NCBI GenBank assembly: GCA_029593505.1
Contig: JAKTNI010000001.1
Span: 124,001-188,000 of the forward strand
Direction of reading: 5' to 3'
Source: Streptococcus suis
GTDB taxonomy: Bacteria; Bacillota; Bacilli; Lactobacillales; Streptococcaceae
Length of the DNA stretch: 64,000 nt
In this document: positions 16,905 through 29,135 of the stretch, piece by piece
Layout of the letters: the number at the start of each line of letters is the position of its first letter
How positions within the stretch are numbered: the first letter of the stretch is position 1
Notes under the pieces: generated by a model
Told to the model about the DNA's origin: nothing
The model's database searches: none
The model's input: the letters and a program-made list of their open reading frames with translations, nothing else
Position numbers and translations under genes: made by a program

Positions 16905-18752
16905 ATGACAAAACTTAGAGATGACATCCGTAACGTTGCCATTATTGCGCACGTTGACCACGGGAAAACAACCCTTGTTGATGAATTATTAAAACAGTCT
17001 CAAACACTAGATGCACGTACAAATTTAGATGAACGTGCTATGGATTCAAATGATCTTGAAAAAGAGCGTGGTATTACTATTCTTGCAAAAAATACAGCTG
17101 TAGAATATAACGGTACACGTATCAATATCATGGATACACCGGGGCATGCAGACTTTGGTGGTGAAGTGGAACGTATCATGAAAATGGTAGATGGTGTTGT
17201 CTTGGTTGTAGATGCCTATGAAGGAACAATGCCGCAAACACGTTTCGTATTGAAAAAAGCGCTTGAGCAAGATTTGATTCCGATTGTTGTTGTAAATAAA
17301 ATTGATAAACCATCTGCTCGCCCAGAGGAAGTGGTAGATGAAGTTTTGGAATTGTTCATTGAGCTTGGAGCAGATGACGATCAATTGGAGTTCCCAGTTG
17401 TTTATGCATCAGCTATCAATGGAACATCTTCTCTTTCTGATAATCCTGCAGATCAAGAAGAAACGATGGCGCCAATTTTTGATACAATTATTGAGCATAT
17501 TCCAGCACCGATTGACAATTCCGATGAGCCTTTGCAGTTCCAAGTATCTCTTCTTGACTACAATGACTTTGTAGGTCGTATCGGTATTGGTCGTGTCTTC
17601 CGTGGTACTGTTAAAGTGGGTGACCAAGTTACTCTTTCAAAACTGGACGGTACAACGAAAAACTTCCGTGTCACTAAATTATTTGGTTTCTTTGGTTTGG
17701 AACGAAAAGAAATTCAAGAAGCTAAAGCGGGTGATTTGATTGCTGTTTCAGGTATGGAAGATATCTTCGTTGGCGAGACCGTTACACCTACAGATGCGAT
17801 TGAGCCACTGCCAGTTTTGCGTATTGATGAGCCGACGCTTCAAATGACTTTCTTGGTGAATAATTCTCCTTTTGCAGGTCGTGAGGGTAAGTGGGTAACA
17901 TCTCGTAAGATTGAGGAACGCTTGTTAGCAGAATTACAAACAGACGTTTCTTTGCGTGTGGATCCTACAGATTCGCCAGATAAATGGACTGTTTCTGGTC
18001 GTGGCGAGTTACATCTGTCTATTTTGATTGAGACGATGCGCCGTGAAGGATATGAGCTTCAAGTATCTCGTCCAGAAGTAATCATCAAAGAAATTGATGG
18101 GGTAAAAATGGAGCCTTTTGAGCGTGTACAGATTGATACGCCAGAAGAATATCAAGGTTCGGTTATCCAGTCGCTTTCGGAACGTAAGGGTGATATGTTG
18201 GACATGGTTTCAACAGGAAACGGGCAAACGCGCTTGGTGTTCCTTGTTCCAGCTCGTGGTTTAATTGGTTATTCGACTGAATTTCTGTCTATGACACGTG
18301 GGTATGGTATCATGAACCATACGTTTGATCAATACTTGCCAGTTGTTCCGGGAGAAATTGGCGGTCGTCATCGTGGTGCTCTTGTTTCAATTGATCAAGG
18401 TAAGGCAACCACTTATTCTATTATGCGTATTGAAGAACGTGGAACAATCTTTATTAACCCAGGTACCGAAGTTTACGAGGGAATGATTATCGGAGAACAT
18501 TCTCGTGAAAATGATTTGACGGTTAATATTACAACAGCCAAGCAAATGACGAACGTTCGTTCAGCAACTAAAGACCAGACGTCAGTGATTAAGACACCGC
18601 GTATCTTAACACTTGAAGAATCGCTTGAATTTTTAAATGACGATGAGTATATGGAAGTGACACCGGAATCTATTCGTTTGCGTAAACAAGTCTTGAACAA
18701 GGCTGAACGCGATAAAGCAGCTAAGAAGAAAAAATTAGCAGCGGAAGAATAA
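16905..18752 (+). CDS. typA: Translational GTPase TypA/BipA
   Basis: 615 residues. The ribosome-binding GTPase of the EF-G/LepA superfamily helps ribosome assembly and growth at low temperature or stress. G1 AHVDHGKTT is at 16-24, followed by KERGITI (G2 region), DTPGHADFG (G3) and NKIDKP (G4). The TypA-type C-terminal domain is present ([22 protein letters not shown] is the hallmark, seen in two parts). AGAGGA lies upstream of ATG 16905. A palindrome in the leader suggests specific control. Confidence 0.97.
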   Translation: MTKLRDDIRNVAIIAHVDHGKTTLVDELLKQSQTLDARTNLDERAMDSNDLEKERGITILAKNTAVEYNGTRINIMDTPGHADFGGEVERIMKMVDGVVLVVDAYEGTMPQTRFVLKKALEQDLIPIVVVNKIDKPSARPEEVVDEVLELFIELGADDDQLEFPVVYASAINGTSSLSDNPADQEETMAPIFDTIIEHIPAPIDNSDEPLQFQVSLLDYNDFVGRIGIGRVFRGTVKVGDQVTLSKLDGTTKNFRVTKLFGFFGLERKEIQEAKAGDLIAVSGMEDIFVGETVTPTDAIEPLPVLRIDEPTLQMTFLVNNSPFAGREGKWVTSRKIEERLLAELQTDVSLRVDPTDSPDKWTVSGRGELHLSILIETMRREGYELQVSRPEVIIKEIDGVKMEPFERVQIDTPEEYQGSVIQSLSERKGDMLDMVSTGNGQTRLVFLVPARGLIGYSTEFLSMTRGYGIMNHTFDQYLPVVPGEIGGRHRGALVSIDQGKATTYSIMRIEERGTIFINPGTEVYEGMIIGEHSRENDLTVNITTAKQMTNVRSATKDQTSVIKTPRILTLEESLEFLNDDEYMEVTPESIRLRKQVLNKAERDKAAKKKKLAAEE

Positions 18753-18768
18753 TGAAGAGGAGAAAGGC

Positions 18769-19053
18769 ATGTTTTATTTAATCCTTGCAATCTTGTTAGT
18801 GTTATTTTATATATTTGTGGCACCTAGACATATCAAAGGTACGATCAATGTGATTATTGCTGTTTTCTTATTAGTAGGTTTACTGGTCGCCCTGATGCTT
18901 GGATTTTTAAAAATTATGCAATTCTCAACTAGTGTTTGGATTGGATTGATCGTAGTTTTGGTTGGTATTTGGGCTATGGTAGATATTCATTACCTAGATA
19001 ATGAACGAGAGTATAGACAAGAAAGACGAACTCGGAAACACATTTATAGATAG
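18769..19053 (+). CDS. DUF3165 family small membrane protein
   Basis: 94 residues with three hydrophobic helices (about 2-18, 25-48, 55-72) and a charged C-terminal tail (DNEREYRQERRTRKHIYR). It belongs to the streptococcal DUF3165 family; no function is established. It starts 16 bp behind typA with GAAGAGGAGAAAGG in front, so it is in the typA operon. A long hairpin terminator follows. Confidence 0.82.
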   Translation: MFYLILAILLVLFYIFVAPRHIKGTINVIIAVFLLVGLLVALMLGFLKIMQFSTSVWIGLIVVLVGIWAMVDIHYLDNEREYRQERRTRKHIYR

Positions 19054-19073
19054 ACATAATCATTTCATTGTAT

Positions 19074-19119
19074 AGATTGAAGAAAAGTTGATTTAGATAA
19101 CTTTCTTCAATCTTTTTTA
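19074..19119 (+). terminator. Terminator of the typA operon
   Basis: A stem of about 15 bp with one bulged A (19074-19089 with 19099-19113), a 9-nt loop and a T tail. Strong intrinsic terminator. Confidence 0.9.
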
Positions 19120-19246
19120 GATGTCTTCATTATGTTTATTAGCTAACTAGTGGAATGTGTTGCTTTTGATTATTTGCTATCCTTTGGCTTGAAAAAGGTA
19201 GCTTTTAAAGGTAAAATAAGGTGTTAGAAAGTATAGGTAACCGAAG

Positions 19247-20602
19247 ATGAAAATGATTGACAGTGTAAAAAATAAAAAAGTATTGGTATTGGGATTGGCT
19301 AAGTCTGGTGAATCAGCGGCTCGATTATTGGATAAATTAGGAGCGATAGTCACCGTCAATGATGGAAAGCCATTTGAAGAAAATCCTACGGCACAATTAT
19401 TACTAGAAGAAGGAATTCGTGTAATTTGTGGGAGTCATCCGTTGGAATTATTGGATGAAGAATTTTTTCTAGTCGTCAAAAATCCGGGTATTCGTTATGA
19501 CAATCCAATGGTAAAAAAAGCAGTTGATAAAGGTATACCTGTTTGGACGGAAGTGGAACTGGCGTATTTGATTTCGGAAGCTTCTATTATCGGAATAACA
19601 GGATCAAATGGGAAGACAACCACGACTACTATGATTGCTGAAGTTCTTAATGCAGGGGATAAACCTGCAAAATTATGTGGGAATATTGGTTATCCAGCTT
19701 CATCAGTTGCACAGGTAGCCACAGAGAAAGATACTTTGGTTATGGAATTGTCTTCCTTTCAGTTGATGGGAACGAACGCTTTCCGTCCTCACGTTGCTGT
19801 GGTGACAAATTTGATGGCTAGTCATCTCGATTATCATGGGACGTTTGAGGAGTATGTAGCAGCAAAATGGAAAATTCAAGAACAGATGACAGAAGATGGT
19901 ATCATTGTTCTTAATTTTAACCAAGAGGAAGTCAGAAAGTTGGCTGATAATACGCGGGCACGAGTTGTACCATTTTCTACAAAAGAAGAGGTTGATGGTG
20001 CTTATTTGGCAGATGAGAAACTCTATTTTAAAGGAGACTACATTATGGAAGCCAAACAGCTTGGTGTACCGGGTTCTCACAATATTGAGAATGCTTTGGC
20101 AGCTATTGCAGTTGCCAAGTTATTTGGGATAGATAATCAGACAATAAAAGAAAGTTTATCTTCTTTTGGAGGAGTTAAACACCGTTTGCAGTTTGTGGGA
20201 AATATTGATGGGGTTGCCTTTTACAATGATAGTAAATCTACTAATATTTTAGCAACCCAAACAGCCTTGTCTAGTTTCGATAACAGTAAGGTAATTCTGA
20301 TTGCAGGTGGTTTAGATCGTGGTAATGAATTTGATGAACTCGTACCGGATTTATATGGTTTGAAAAAAATGGTTGTTCTCGGAGAATCTGCTCCACGTTT
20401 GCAGCGTGCGGCAGAGAAAGCAGGAGTGGATACTGTTTTAGCTACTGATATTGCTGATGCAACTCGTCAAGCATTTGAGGTGGCTGAGCGTGGTGACATT
20501 GTTTTACTTAGTCCAGCTAATGCTAGTTGGGATATGTATAAGGATTTTGAAGTTCGTGGGGAGGTTTTCTTGCAGACCTATGAGGAGTTAAGCAACGAAT
20601 GA
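19247..20602 (+). CDS. murD: UDP-N-acetylmuramoylalanine--D-glutamate ligase
   Basis: 451 residues. The cytoplasmic Mur ligase adds D-glutamate to UDP-MurNAc-L-Ala. The N-terminal Rossmann domain has [14 protein letters not shown] (13-26). The central ATPase has GSNGKTTTT (119-127) and the C-terminal domain has SKSTN and [18 protein letters not shown] 19247 is used; the next in-frame ATG is at 19253. A weak hairpin with a TTTT tail lies at 19176-19206 upstream. The stop overlaps murG by 4 bp, so the two are translationally coupled. First gene of the division operon. Confidence 0.97.
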   Translation: MKMIDSVKNKKVLVLGLAKSGESAARLLDKLGAIVTVNDGKPFEENPTAQLLLEEGIRVICGSHPLELLDEEFFLVVKNPGIRYDNPMVKKAVDKGIPVWTEVELAYLISEASIIGITGSNGKTTTTTMIAEVLNAGDKPAKLCGNIGYPASSVAQVATEKDTLVMELSSFQLMGTNAFRPHVAVVTNLMASHLDYHGTFEEYVAAKWKIQEQMTEDGIIVLNFNQEEVRKLADNTRARVVPFSTKEEVDGAYLADEKLYFKGDYIMEAKQLGVPGSHNIENALAAIAVAKLFGIDNQTIKESLSSFGGVKHRLQFVGNIDGVAFYNDSKSTNILATQTALSSFDNSKVILIAGGLDRGNEFDELVPDLYGLKKMVVLGESAPRLQRAAEKAGVDTVLATDIADATRQAFEVAERGDIVLLSPANASWDMYKDFEVRGEVFLQTYEELSNE

Positions 20603-21678
20603 AGAAAAAAATTATTTTTACAGGTGGAGGAACAGTTGGGCATGTGACTCTTAACCTCTTATTGATTCCCCGATTTATAGAAGAGGGGTGGGAAGTTCAT
20701 TATATTGGTGACGGTAATGGTATTGAACATGAGCAAATACTTGCTTCTAATCTAGCTGTTCGCTTTCATTCTATTTCAACTGGTAAATTGCGACGTTATT
20801 TTTCAGTACAGAATATGTTGGATATTTTTAAAGTTGCTTTTGGAATCGTTCAATCTTTTGTTATAATGGCAAAAATTCGTCCTCAAGCATTATTTTCAAA
20901 AGGAGGTTTTGTATCCGTTCCTCCGGTTATTGCTTCAAAATTGTTGGGAATCCCTGTTTTTATTCACGAATCTGACTTATCTATGGGGTTGGCTAATAAA
21001 ATTGCTTACAAGTTTGCTACCACGGTGTATAGTACGTTTGAACAGTCCTCTAGTTTGACTAAGGTGAGACATGTTGGAGCCGTTACTAAGGTGAGTCAGA
21101 GTGACGATAAGGTAATACCGATTCAATTGCCAGAAATTCTCAATCATTTTGATCGGGAACTTCCAACAGTACTTTTTGTCGGAGGCTCAGGTGGTGCTAA
21201 AGTATTTAACGATTTAATCAGTCAACATCTTTCAACATTGACTAGTCGTTTTAATATTATCAATTTTACTGGTGATTCGAGTTTAAATAGACTGGAAAAG
21301 AATATTTATCGAGTAGACTATGCAACGGAACTTTATCAGCCATTGATGGATATTGCAAATATAGTCATTACTCGTGGAGGCTCAAATACGTTATTTGAAT
21401 TGATTGCAATGAAAAAACTCCATTTGATTGTGCCTTTGGGACGACAAGCAAGTCGTGGAGATCAGATCGAAAATGCTTGCTATATGGAAAAAAAAGGCTA
21501 TTCTAGACATATTGATGAAAGCTATTTTTCACTTGAAACATTGTTGGCAGAGGTGGAGAATTTGTTAGCAAATAAAGAAGTCTATCTTCAAAATATGGCT
21601 GCTTCAAATGAAATTCAGTCTGTGGATAGTTTTTATCATTTGTTAAAAGAAGACATAGGAGGAAGAGTCTGTGACTGA
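20599..21678 (+). CDS. murG: UDP-N-acetylglucosamine transferase MurG
   Basis: 359 residues. It adds GlcNAc to lipid I to make lipid II at the inner face of the membrane. The glycine-rich [11 protein letters not shown] at 9-19 is the family's first loop (usual form GGTGGHxxP, here [11 protein letters not shown] as in streptococci). [12 protein letters not shown] and FVGGSGGAK are the other sugar-nucleotide motifs, and [14 protein letters not shown] is the UDP-GlcNAc pocket. It overlaps murD by 4 bp and divIB by 8 bp. Confidence 0.95.
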   Translation: MKKKIIFTGGGTVGHVTLNLLLIPRFIEEGWEVHYIGDGNGIEHEQILASNLAVRFHSISTGKLRRYFSVQNMLDIFKVAFGIVQSFVIMAKIRPQALFSKGGFVSVPPVIASKLLGIPVFIHESDLSMGLANKIAYKFATTVYSTFEQSSSLTKVRHVGAVTKVSQSDDKVIPIQLPEILNHFDRELPTVLFVGGSGGAKVFNDLISQHLSTLTSRFNIINFTGDSSLNRLEKNIYRVDYATELYQPLMDIANIVITRGGSNTLFELIAMKKLHLIVPLGRQASRGDQIENACYMEKKGYSRHIDESYFSLETLLAEVENLLANKEVYLQNMAASNEIQSVDSFYHLLKEDIGGRVCD

Positions 21679-22648
21679 AAAAGATTCTAAGATAGAGAAG
21701 GGAATAGAAGAAGTGACTATTTCCGAAGAAAGTCAGACTACTACTCTAGAAGATGAGAAAAGTGATTTTTTTGAGCAATGGAAGGCTCGTCATCAAGCTT
21801 ATTTAGCTAGTCAGCGACAATCGGTTGTGTCAGAAACTACCGATGTTACTAAAAACATCGGTAAGCCAAAAAAACTTTTTGAAGGAGTGAAGCTTTCAAA
21901 GACAATAACCGAAGTACCGGCTAATCATGAAGAAACGGCTGAACGTTTTAAAATAAATCTTCCTACAAGAGTTGTATGGAAAGCTATTCCTGTATTAGTT
22001 GTCAGTTTATTATTAATGGCTCTTTCTCTCTATTTTATTTCCCCAACCAGTAAGCATAAAAAAATAGAAGTAGAAGGCAATAATCGTTTAACAGCAGAAC
22101 AAATTCAAAAGGATAGTTTGATTTCTGCACAAGATTATGCGATCACCATAGCTCTACATGCTAAAGACTATGCAAATAATATCTTGAAAAATAATTGCTC
22201 AGTTGAGTCTGCGCAAATTATGTATCGCTTTCCAGATGCATTTACTATTCAAATAAAAGAATATGCGATTATTGGGTATATTCAAGAATTGGATAGTTTG
22301 TATTCAGTCTTAGCTAGTGGTGAGATCAATCATCAGCCGATTGCTGTTGAAACTCTGCCTGAGGTTTATACAACGATTACTATATCGGATAAAAAACTGG
22401 TAAAGAAATTAGCAGTGGCATTAAGCGATATTGATGATGATATCAGAGGAAAGATTCAGACAATTAATTTGACTCCTAGTAAGGTGACAGCAGACCTTCT
22501 TACTTTGAAAATGGTTGACGGGAATGTTGTGTTGGTGCCACTTAGTGAACTTGATCAAAAATTGCCGTACTATACAAAAATTGCTGAACAAGTATTTGTG
22601 CCTACGACGATAGATATGGAAGTTGGTATTTATAGATATTCAAGCTAG
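21671..22648 (+). CDS. divIB: Cell division protein DivIB/FtsQ
   Basis: 325 residues, starting with GTG within the end of murG. A long charged cytoplasmic N-terminus (about 1-95) is followed by one membrane helix (about 102-122: [18 protein letters not shown]), then the POTRA domain ([20 protein letters not shown]) and the beta domain. DivIB joins DivIC and FtsL at the septum outside the membrane. It is the last gene of the first transcript segment; a promoter for ftsA follows. Confidence 0.93.
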   Translation: MTEKDSKIEKGIEEVTISEESQTTTLEDEKSDFFEQWKARHQAYLASQRQSVVSETTDVTKNIGKPKKLFEGVKLSKTITEVPANHEETAERFKINLPTRVVWKAIPVLVVSLLLMALSLYFISPTSKHKKIEVEGNNRLTAEQIQKDSLISAQDYAITIALHAKDYANNILKNNCSVESAQIMYRFPDAFTIQIKEYAIIGYIQELDSLYSVLASGEINHQPIAVETLPEVYTTITISDKKLVKKLAVALSDIDDDIRGKIQTINLTPSKVTADLLTLKMVDGNVVLVPLSELDQKLPYYTKIAEQVFVPTTIDMEVGIYRYSS

Positions 22649-22723
22649 GATTGTTTAAGTAGTTATTTTGTAATGAAAAAGTAATAAAAAAATCCTTTTA
22701 TATCTTCATAATTAGAGATAATA

Positions 22724-22732
22724 TGGTATAAT
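22724..22732 (+). promoter_or_regulatory. Extended -10 promoter before ftsA
   Basis: TGgTATAAT at 22724-22732 gives a leader of about 60 nt before ftsA. The -35 region is poor. The 150-bp gap between divIB and ftsA holds nothing else that I can identify. Confidence 0.65.
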
Positions 22733-22798
22733 GAAAAGAGACTAATTATACTTTGGAAAATGATTTGTTAAACTTGGAAGTAAGAGAGGACTGATAGA

Positions 22799-24172
22799 AT
22801 GGCTAAAACTGGCTTTTTTACGGGATTAGATATAGGTACAAGCTCTATTAAAGTCTTGGTGGCAGAATATATTGACAACACAATGAATGTAATTGGTGTC
22901 AGCAATGTAAAGAGTGCAGGTGTCAAGGATGGAATTATTGTAAATATTGAAGTTGCTGCTGGAGCAATTAAAAAAGCTCTGGAGCAAGCGGAAGAAAAAT
23001 CAGGTATTCGAATTGAAAGAGTGAATGTTGGTTTGCCTGCTAATCTTCTTCAAATTGAACCGACACAAGGAATGATTCCTGTAACCACAGATTCGCAAGA
23101 AATTACGGATTTGGATGTTGAAAATGTAGTTAAATCAGCACTGACAAAGAGTATGACCCCAGAGCGTGAGGTGATTTCGTTTATACCAGAGGAATTTATT
23201 GTAGATGGTTTTCAGGGAATTAAAGATCCACGTGGCATGATGGGAATTCGTTTGGAGATGCGCGGTATGCTTTATACAGGACCACGTACAATTCTTCACA
23301 ATCTTCGTAAGACAGTTGAGCGTGCGGGTGTTCAAGTTGAAAATATTGTCATTTCTCCGTTAGCACTAACTCGTTCAGTATTAAATGAAGGAGAGCGTGA
23401 GTTCGGTGCAACAGTAATTGACTTAGGTGGTGGACAAACGACAGTAGCAGTCATGCGTGGTCAAGAGTTACAATACACGAATATTTATCAAGAAGGTGGC
23501 GATTATATCACGAATGATATTTCGAAAGTACTGACAACTTCTAAAAGTATTGCTGAAAATCTAAAATATAATTATGGTATTGCTTTCCCACAAGATGCTA
23601 GTGAAAAAGAGAAATTTACTGTTGAGGTGATTGGAGAAAGTGCTCCAGTTGAGATTACTGAACGTTATCTTTCAGAGGTCATCGCAGCTCGTTTACGTCA
23701 GATTCTTGAACGTGTCAAACAAGATTTGGAACGAACACGTGCCTTGGATTTACCAGGAGGTATTGTCTTAGTTGGCGGTGGAGCTACTTTGCCAGGCATT
23801 ACAGAGTTAGCTCAAGAGATTTTTGGAACCAATATCAAACTTTTTGTTCCAAATCAAATCGGAATACGAAATCCAGTTTTTGCTAGTGTGATTAGTTTGG
23901 TAGAGTATGTTGGTGATTTGGAAGAAGTTGAACATATTGCTCAAAAAGCTGTAAATGGCGAGACAGTATTAAGACATAAACCTGTAGACATTCCTTTTGC
24001 ACGTCCAAGAATGGAACAACCCGTACAAAAAGAGCTTGTAGAGGAGCCTAGAGAATATGTCGAAAAGGTTTCCACACCAGTCGTTTATGGTGATGAAGCA
24101 GAAAATAGTTCAGCTACGAAAAATAATATTACAGATCGTATCCGCGGTTTGTTTGGTAGCATGTTTGAATAA
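22799..24172 (+). CDS. ftsA: Cell division protein FtsA
   Basis: 457 residues. The actin-like ATPase anchors FtsZ to the membrane. Phosphate-1 motif GLDIGTSSIK (8-17); the phosphate-2 region VIDLGGGQTTVAV; and the adenosine motif GIVLVGGGATLPGI. The 1C SHS2 domain lies in the first third. The C-terminal amphipathic helix (ITDRIRGLFGSMFE) is the membrane target sequence. The RBS is AGAGAGGA. It is followed after 26 bp by ftsZ. Confidence 0.97.
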   Translation: MAKTGFFTGLDIGTSSIKVLVAEYIDNTMNVIGVSNVKSAGVKDGIIVNIEVAAGAIKKALEQAEEKSGIRIERVNVGLPANLLQIEPTQGMIPVTTDSQEITDLDVENVVKSALTKSMTPEREVISFIPEEFIVDGFQGIKDPRGMMGIRLEMRGMLYTGPRTILHNLRKTVERAGVQVENIVISPLALTRSVLNEGEREFGATVIDLGGGQTTVAVMRGQELQYTNIYQEGGDYITNDISKVLTTSKSIAENLKYNYGIAFPQDASEKEKFTVEVIGESAPVEITERYLSEVIAARLRQILERVKQDLERTRALDLPGGIVLVGGGATLPGITELAQEIFGTNIKLFVPNQIGIRNPVFASVISLVEYVGDLEEVEHIAQKAVNGETVLRHKPVDIPFARPRMEQPVQKELVEEPREYVEKVSTPVVYGDEAENSSATKNNITDRIRGLFGSMFE

Positions 24173-24195
24173 AAGAAAAATAGAAGGTGATATAA

Positions 24196-25428
<1,233 letters not shown>

Positions 25429-25429
25429 A

Positions 25430-26101
25430 ATGGATATAAAAAAAAATACATCTGCTGTTTTTAAAGCAGTTGAACACGCTACTCAACAAGCAGGTCGTTC
25501 AACTGAATCAGTAAAGATAATAGCTGTCACAAAATATGTTGACAGCTCTATTGCTAGTCAGCTAGTAGAAGCAGGCATCACTCATATTGGTGAGAATCGT
25601 GTTGATAAATTTTTAGAAAAATATACTAGTTTAACTGATTCCCACCTCACTTGGCATCTGATTGGAACGCTACAAAGGCGCAAGGTAAAAGATGTTATCA
25701 ATTTCGTTGATTATTTTCATGCCTTAGATTCTATTAAATTGGCTCAAGAAATTAATAAGAGAGCAGATAAGCCGATTAAGTGCTTTCTTCAACTGAATAT
25801 TTCTGGAGAGACGAATAAGCATGGATTTTCAGTATCTGAGCTTGAGGAAGTATTATTGCAACTGGCTCTATTTGAGAAAATTGAATTGATTGGTTTGATG
25901 ACTATGGCACCAATTGATGCAGATAAAGAAGAATTAACTTCTATCTTTGCTAAAATGAAAAGTCTTCAATTGGAATTATCTCAGCGTTCGTTGCCACGTA
26001 TGCCTTTTACAGAATTAAGTATGGGAATGAGTGGAGATTTTACAGAAGCTATTGCCAATGGTTCGACCTTTGTGAGAATTGGTTCTGCATTTTTTGAATA
26101 G
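25430..26101 (+). CDS. ylmE: YggS/YlmE-family PLP-binding protein
   Basis: 223 residues. Alanine-racemase-like single-domain TIM barrel that binds PLP and keeps PLP levels balanced; it has no known catalytic activity. The PLP lysine lies in IIAVTKYVD (about K33). Also seen: [28 protein letters not shown] and the phosphate-binding end [12 protein letters not shown]…[16 protein letters not shown] segment. It follows ftsZ by one base and starts the ylm block that is conserved in Gram-positives. Confidence 0.93.
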   Translation: MDIKKNTSAVFKAVEHATQQAGRSTESVKIIAVTKYVDSSIASQLVEAGITHIGENRVDKFLEKYTSLTDSHLTWHLIGTLQRRKVKDVINFVDYFHALDSIKLAQEINKRADKPIKCFLQLNISGETNKHGFSVSELEEVLLQLALFEKIELIGLMTMAPIDADKEELTSIFAKMKSLQLELSQRSLPRMPFTELSMGMSGDFTEAIANGSTFVRIGSAFFE

Positions 26102-26117
26102 GGAAGAGGAGGAAAGT

Positions 26118-26684
26118 ATGGCATTAAAGGATACATTTAAGAGTTTGTTTAATTATTTTGAAATTGATGATGTTAATGAAGTAGATGAGCAAGAAGAAGT
26201 TCACCATTCGGTACAACATCGTTCTAAAATGCGTGTTGCAGATAATGCAATGACACCTATTTCTGTACGTGAGGAGTCTGCAAAGTTAGATATGCGGAGA
26301 GATGCTCGTTCAGATAATCATTTACAGCGTTTACATGAAAGACAACAAGAATTGATGACCAATAATAGTGAGAAAGAACTTATCAAAACAACAATTGATA
26401 TCAAGTTTCCAAAACGTTATGAAGATGCACCAGAGATGGTTAATCTATTGTTGGATAATGCAAGTATTTTGATTGATTTCCAATATATGTCTGAGCAGCA
26501 GGCAAGAAGATGTTTGGATTATTTGGATGGTGCTCGCTCTGTCTTGTCTGGAAATCTTAAAAAAGTTTCAAGTACTATGTGGTTATTGACTCCAGTGAAT
26601 GTCACTGTGAATATTGAGGAACTACGCCATGCGAGTAATGGTTCAGTAACAGATTCAAATTTTGATTTTGATATGAAACGGTAA
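26118..26684 (+). CDS. sepF: Cell division protein SepF
   Basis: 188 residues from ATG 26118, which follows GGAAGAGGAGGAAAG; a longer in-frame form from 26079 overlaps ylmE and is rejected. The N-terminal amphipathic membrane helix is [16 protein letters not shown] linker follows, then the SepF domain (about 95-180: [39 protein letters not shown]). SepF forms rings that bundle FtsZ and anchor it to the membrane. Confidence 0.94.
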   Translation: MALKDTFKSLFNYFEIDDVNEVDEQEEVHHSVQHRSKMRVADNAMTPISVREESAKLDMRRDARSDNHLQRLHERQQELMTNNSEKELIKTTIDIKFPKRYEDAPEMVNLLLDNASILIDFQYMSEQQARRCLDYLDGARSVLSGNLKKVSSTMWLLTPVNVTVNIEELRHASNGSVTDSNFDFDMKR

Positions 26685-26689
26685 CGACC

Positions 26690-26953
26690 ATGCAATTTTT
26701 GATTCTCGTTATATTAAAAGTATCGGAGATTTATTCCTATTTATTACTAGGATATGCGTTGTTAAGTTGGTTTCCAAATTTATATGATAGTGTAATAGGA
26801 CGAATGCTACACCGATTAGTAACTCCAATATTGAAGCCTTTTAGGAGATTAAATCTGCAATTTATGGGACTTGATTGGACGGTAATGGTAGCTATGATTA
26901 CCTTAAATATTGGGACGCGTTTATTGTTAGAACTGCTTATTTCTTTCTTATAA
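26690..26953 (+). CDS. ylmG: YggT-family membrane protein YlmG
   Basis: 87 residues with two hydrophobic segments separated by a conserved loop (ALLSWFPNLYDS… RLVTPILKPFRRL). The YggT family is small, membrane-bound and linked to division gene clusters; its role is not clear. It starts 6 bp behind sepF and its stop codon shares a base with the ylmH start. Confidence 0.88.
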   Translation: MQFLILVILKVSEIYSYLLLGYALLSWFPNLYDSVIGRMLHRLVTPILKPFRRLNLQFMGLDWTVMVAMITLNIGTRLLLELLISFL

Positions 26954-27747
26954 TGATGGCATACGAAAAGAATGTATTGCAACACTTTGCTAAAGAAGAG
27001 AAGGTATTTGTAGAAAAAATACTGGATATCTGTCAGCAAGTGGAAGAGACTTATTCATATAGATTGACTGCTTTTTTGAATCCTCGACAAGATGAAATTG
27101 CGCATCAGATTGCTAATCATTATCAGTTACAAATATTCTCCAGTCGGAATGTTGTGCCGACAGAACATTCACGAGTGATTATTGCACCTGCTTATTATGA
27201 ATTGGAGTTTCAAGACTTTCAAATAGCTGCGATTAACTTATCTTATCCTAGAAAATTTTATACTCTATCCCATTCTCAGGTATTGGGAACATTTTTGCAT
27301 CAATTGGGTATCAAAAGAGAATATTTAGGAGATATTCTTTTAGGGGATGAGGAATTGATTGTGATGCTAGACCAGAAATTGAGTCAAATGGCTTTGCAGT
27401 CCATCACAAAAATTGCTCGTGTTCCAGTAAAGTGCGTTGAATATGATTGGACACTTGTTCAAGCGCCGAATGAAATCCCATATTCTACTAAAGAAGTATT
27501 GGTTTCCAGCATGAGATTGGATAAGCTCATTTCAGTAGCATTTAATCTTTCAAGAACTACAGTTGGTAAATTGGTAGAAACTGGGCAAGTAAAGGTGGGT
27601 TATGTGCAGACCGTTCAGTCTAGCAGGGTCATTGAAGTTGGACAGTTGATTAGTGTCAGAAAATATGGCAGAATTCAAGTAAATGATTGTTTAGGTTTTT
27701 CTAAGCAAGGAAAAGTAAAATTACAATTAGACATTGTTAAAACATAG
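26953..27747 (+). CDS. ylmH: S4-domain RNA-binding protein YlmH
   Basis: 264 residues from ATG 26953, overlapping the ylmG stop (TAATG); ATG 26956 is the alternative. A longer in-frame form inside ylmG is rejected. The C-terminal S4 domain (about 188-245) shows MRLDKLISVAFNLSRTTVGK and VGKLVETGQVKVGY. B. subtilis YlmH acts in ribosome-associated quality control; that role is known for the family and inferred here. Followed by divIVA. Confidence 0.9.
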   Translation: MMAYEKNVLQHFAKEEKVFVEKILDICQQVEETYSYRLTAFLNPRQDEIAHQIANHYQLQIFSSRNVVPTEHSRVIIAPAYYELEFQDFQIAAINLSYPRKFYTLSHSQVLGTFLHQLGIKREYLGDILLGDEELIVMLDQKLSQMALQSITKIARVPVKCVEYDWTLVQAPNEIPYSTKEVLVSSMRLDKLISVAFNLSRTTVGKLVETGQVKVGYVQTVQSSRVIEVGQLISVRKYGRIQVNDCLGFSKQGKVKLQLDIVKT

Positions 27748-27755
27748 GAGGAAAA

Positions 27756-28445
27756 ATGGCACTTACATCATTAGAACTAAAGGATAAGACCTTTGGAACC
27801 AAATTTAGAGGTTATGATGCAGATGAAGTAGATGATTTTCTTGACATTGTGACACGAGATTATGAGGAGTTAATTCGTAAGAATCATGAGCAAGAGATTG
27901 AATTAAAAAGTTTGCGTGATCGCTTGGCATACTTTGATGAGATGAAGGAATCGCTGAGTCAGTCAGTTCTCTTAGCTCAAGATACAGCAGAAAAAGTAAA
28001 ACAGGCTGCGGAGGAGCAGGCTGCCAATATTATCAAACAAGCTGACTATGATGCTCTTACCTTAGTGCATGAGGCTAAAAATAAAGCCAATGAAATTCTT
28101 CGAAGTGCAACAGATAATGCGAAGAAGGTGGTCATTGAAACAGAAGAGTTGAAAAATAAAACACGTATTTTCCATCAGCGTTTAAAATCGACAGTGGAAA
28201 GTCAATTGTCATTGATTAATTCTTCTGAGTGGGAGGAAATTCTTCGACCAACTGCTAGTTATATTCAGACAAGTGACGAGGCATTTCGAGATGTTCTTCA
28301 TAAAGCTTTGGATGAAGAAGTAACTGTTGAAGAAGATAGCTTAGAGTACACACGTCAATTAACAGCAGAAGAAATAGCAGAATTGACTCGTCAAACGGCA
28401 GCTGTTGAAACAGGAGAAACGATAGAGTTATCTGTTGAAGAATAG
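27756..28445 (+). CDS. divIVA: Cell division initiation protein DivIVA
   Basis: 229 residues. The conserved N-terminal lipid-binding domain starts MALTSLELKDKTFGTKFRGY and includes YDADEVDDFLD. Long coiled coils follow (about 30-160), then an acidic tail. It localises at poles and septa through membrane curvature. In streptococci it links cell elongation and division. The RBS is AGGAGG. It is the last gene of the cluster; no clear terminator is seen before the ileS T-box leader. Confidence 0.95.
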   Translation: MALTSLELKDKTFGTKFRGYDADEVDDFLDIVTRDYEELIRKNHEQEIELKSLRDRLAYFDEMKESLSQSVLLAQDTAEKVKQAAEEQAANIIKQADYDALTLVHEAKNKANEILRSATDNAKKVVIETEELKNKTRIFHQRLKSTVESQLSLINSSEWEEILRPTASYIQTSDEAFRDVLHKALDEEVTVEEDSLEYTRQLTAEEIAELTRQTAAVETGETIELSVEE

Positions 28446-28449
28446 AGTG

Positions 28450-28676
28450 ATTGGTAAAGACATGGTTGTATAGAAATATTTAGAGCGAGTAGGAGATGGT
28501 GGAAGTCCTATAATCCCTTTCTATATAAACAATCCCTTTACGTAATTTTTCCTGAAACGTTTAATAGTAAGGAAAAACGTTTGTTCACGTTACGAACATA
28601 GAGGGATAGAGGGTAACTCTATCTAAATTAAGGTGGTACCACGAGCTTTCGTCCTTTTTGACGGAGCTTTTTTTGA
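28450..28676 (+). promoter_or_regulatory. T-box riboswitch, isoleucine class
   Basis: The T-box core AAGGTGGTACCACG (28630-28643) is followed by a terminator in which AGCT..CGTC (28644-28653) pairs with GACG.AGCT (28660-28668), ending in seven T residues. In stem I, GTAAAG/CTTTAC at the base, TATAGAAA/TTTCTATA above it, and an apical region with GAGCGAGTAGG and GGTGGAA are seen. The likely specifier is ATC at 28532-28534 (isoleucine); ATA nearby is less likely. A GNAT gene comes first behind the leader, then ileS. T-box certain, specifier triplet inferred. Confidence 0.9.
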
Positions 28677-28680
28677 TGTT

Positions 28681-29121
28681 ATGATACGATTAGAAATAGT
28701 AGATGAAGATAACTTTGATGAAGTACTTGCTATCCAACTAGCGAGAAAGGATCAACGAAGGGTTGCCTCTGTTGAATACTCTTTAGCTCAAACTTGGCTG
28801 TATAGGGATGATAGGTTACTATCTCCTTATGCAATACTATCCAATCAGAAAGTTGTTGGTTTCCTCTTATTATCTATCACTCCAGAGAATACCTATTTTA
28901 TTTGGCGTTTGTTAATTGATCAACGATACCAAAACAGAGGTTATGGTAAAGAAGTTATTCAATGGGTTTTGGATAGAGCTAAGAAAGATGAAAAGTGCCA
29001 AAAAATAATAGCTAGCTATGTGATTGGTAATCATAAAATGCGTTATATCTTAGACAAATTTGGTTTTCAAACTATTGGAATGGTTGGAAATGAAATAAAA
29101 ATGGAACGATTAGTATATTAA
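28681..29121 (+). CDS. GNAT-family N-acetyltransferase
   Basis: 146 residues from ATG 28681. The acetyl-CoA site is visible in [26 protein letters not shown] (Q/RxxGxG/A form QNRGYG), shown here in part. The family resembles spermidine or peptide N-acetyltransferases; the substrate is unknown. A longer in-frame form from 28633 would begin inside the T-box core and is rejected. The only Shine-Dalgarno-like sequence (GGAG, 28663-28666) is in the terminator stem, about 14 nt from ATG, so translation initiation looks weak. It lies between the isoleucine T-box and ileS and should be co-induced with ileS. Confidence 0.85.
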   Translation: MIRLEIVDEDNFDEVLAIQLARKDQRRVASVEYSLAQTWLYRDDRLLSPYAILSNQKVVGFLLLSITPENTYFIWRLLIDQRYQNRGYGKEVIQWVLDRAKKDEKCQKIIASYVIGNHKMRYILDKFGFQTIGMVGNEIKMERLVY

Positions 29122-29135
29122 AGGAGAATTATATA

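Noticed and set aside
28633..28680. Longer GNAT start inside the T-box core
   Set aside because: The extra 16 residues would be encoded by the conserved T-box and terminator; the domain starts at 28681.
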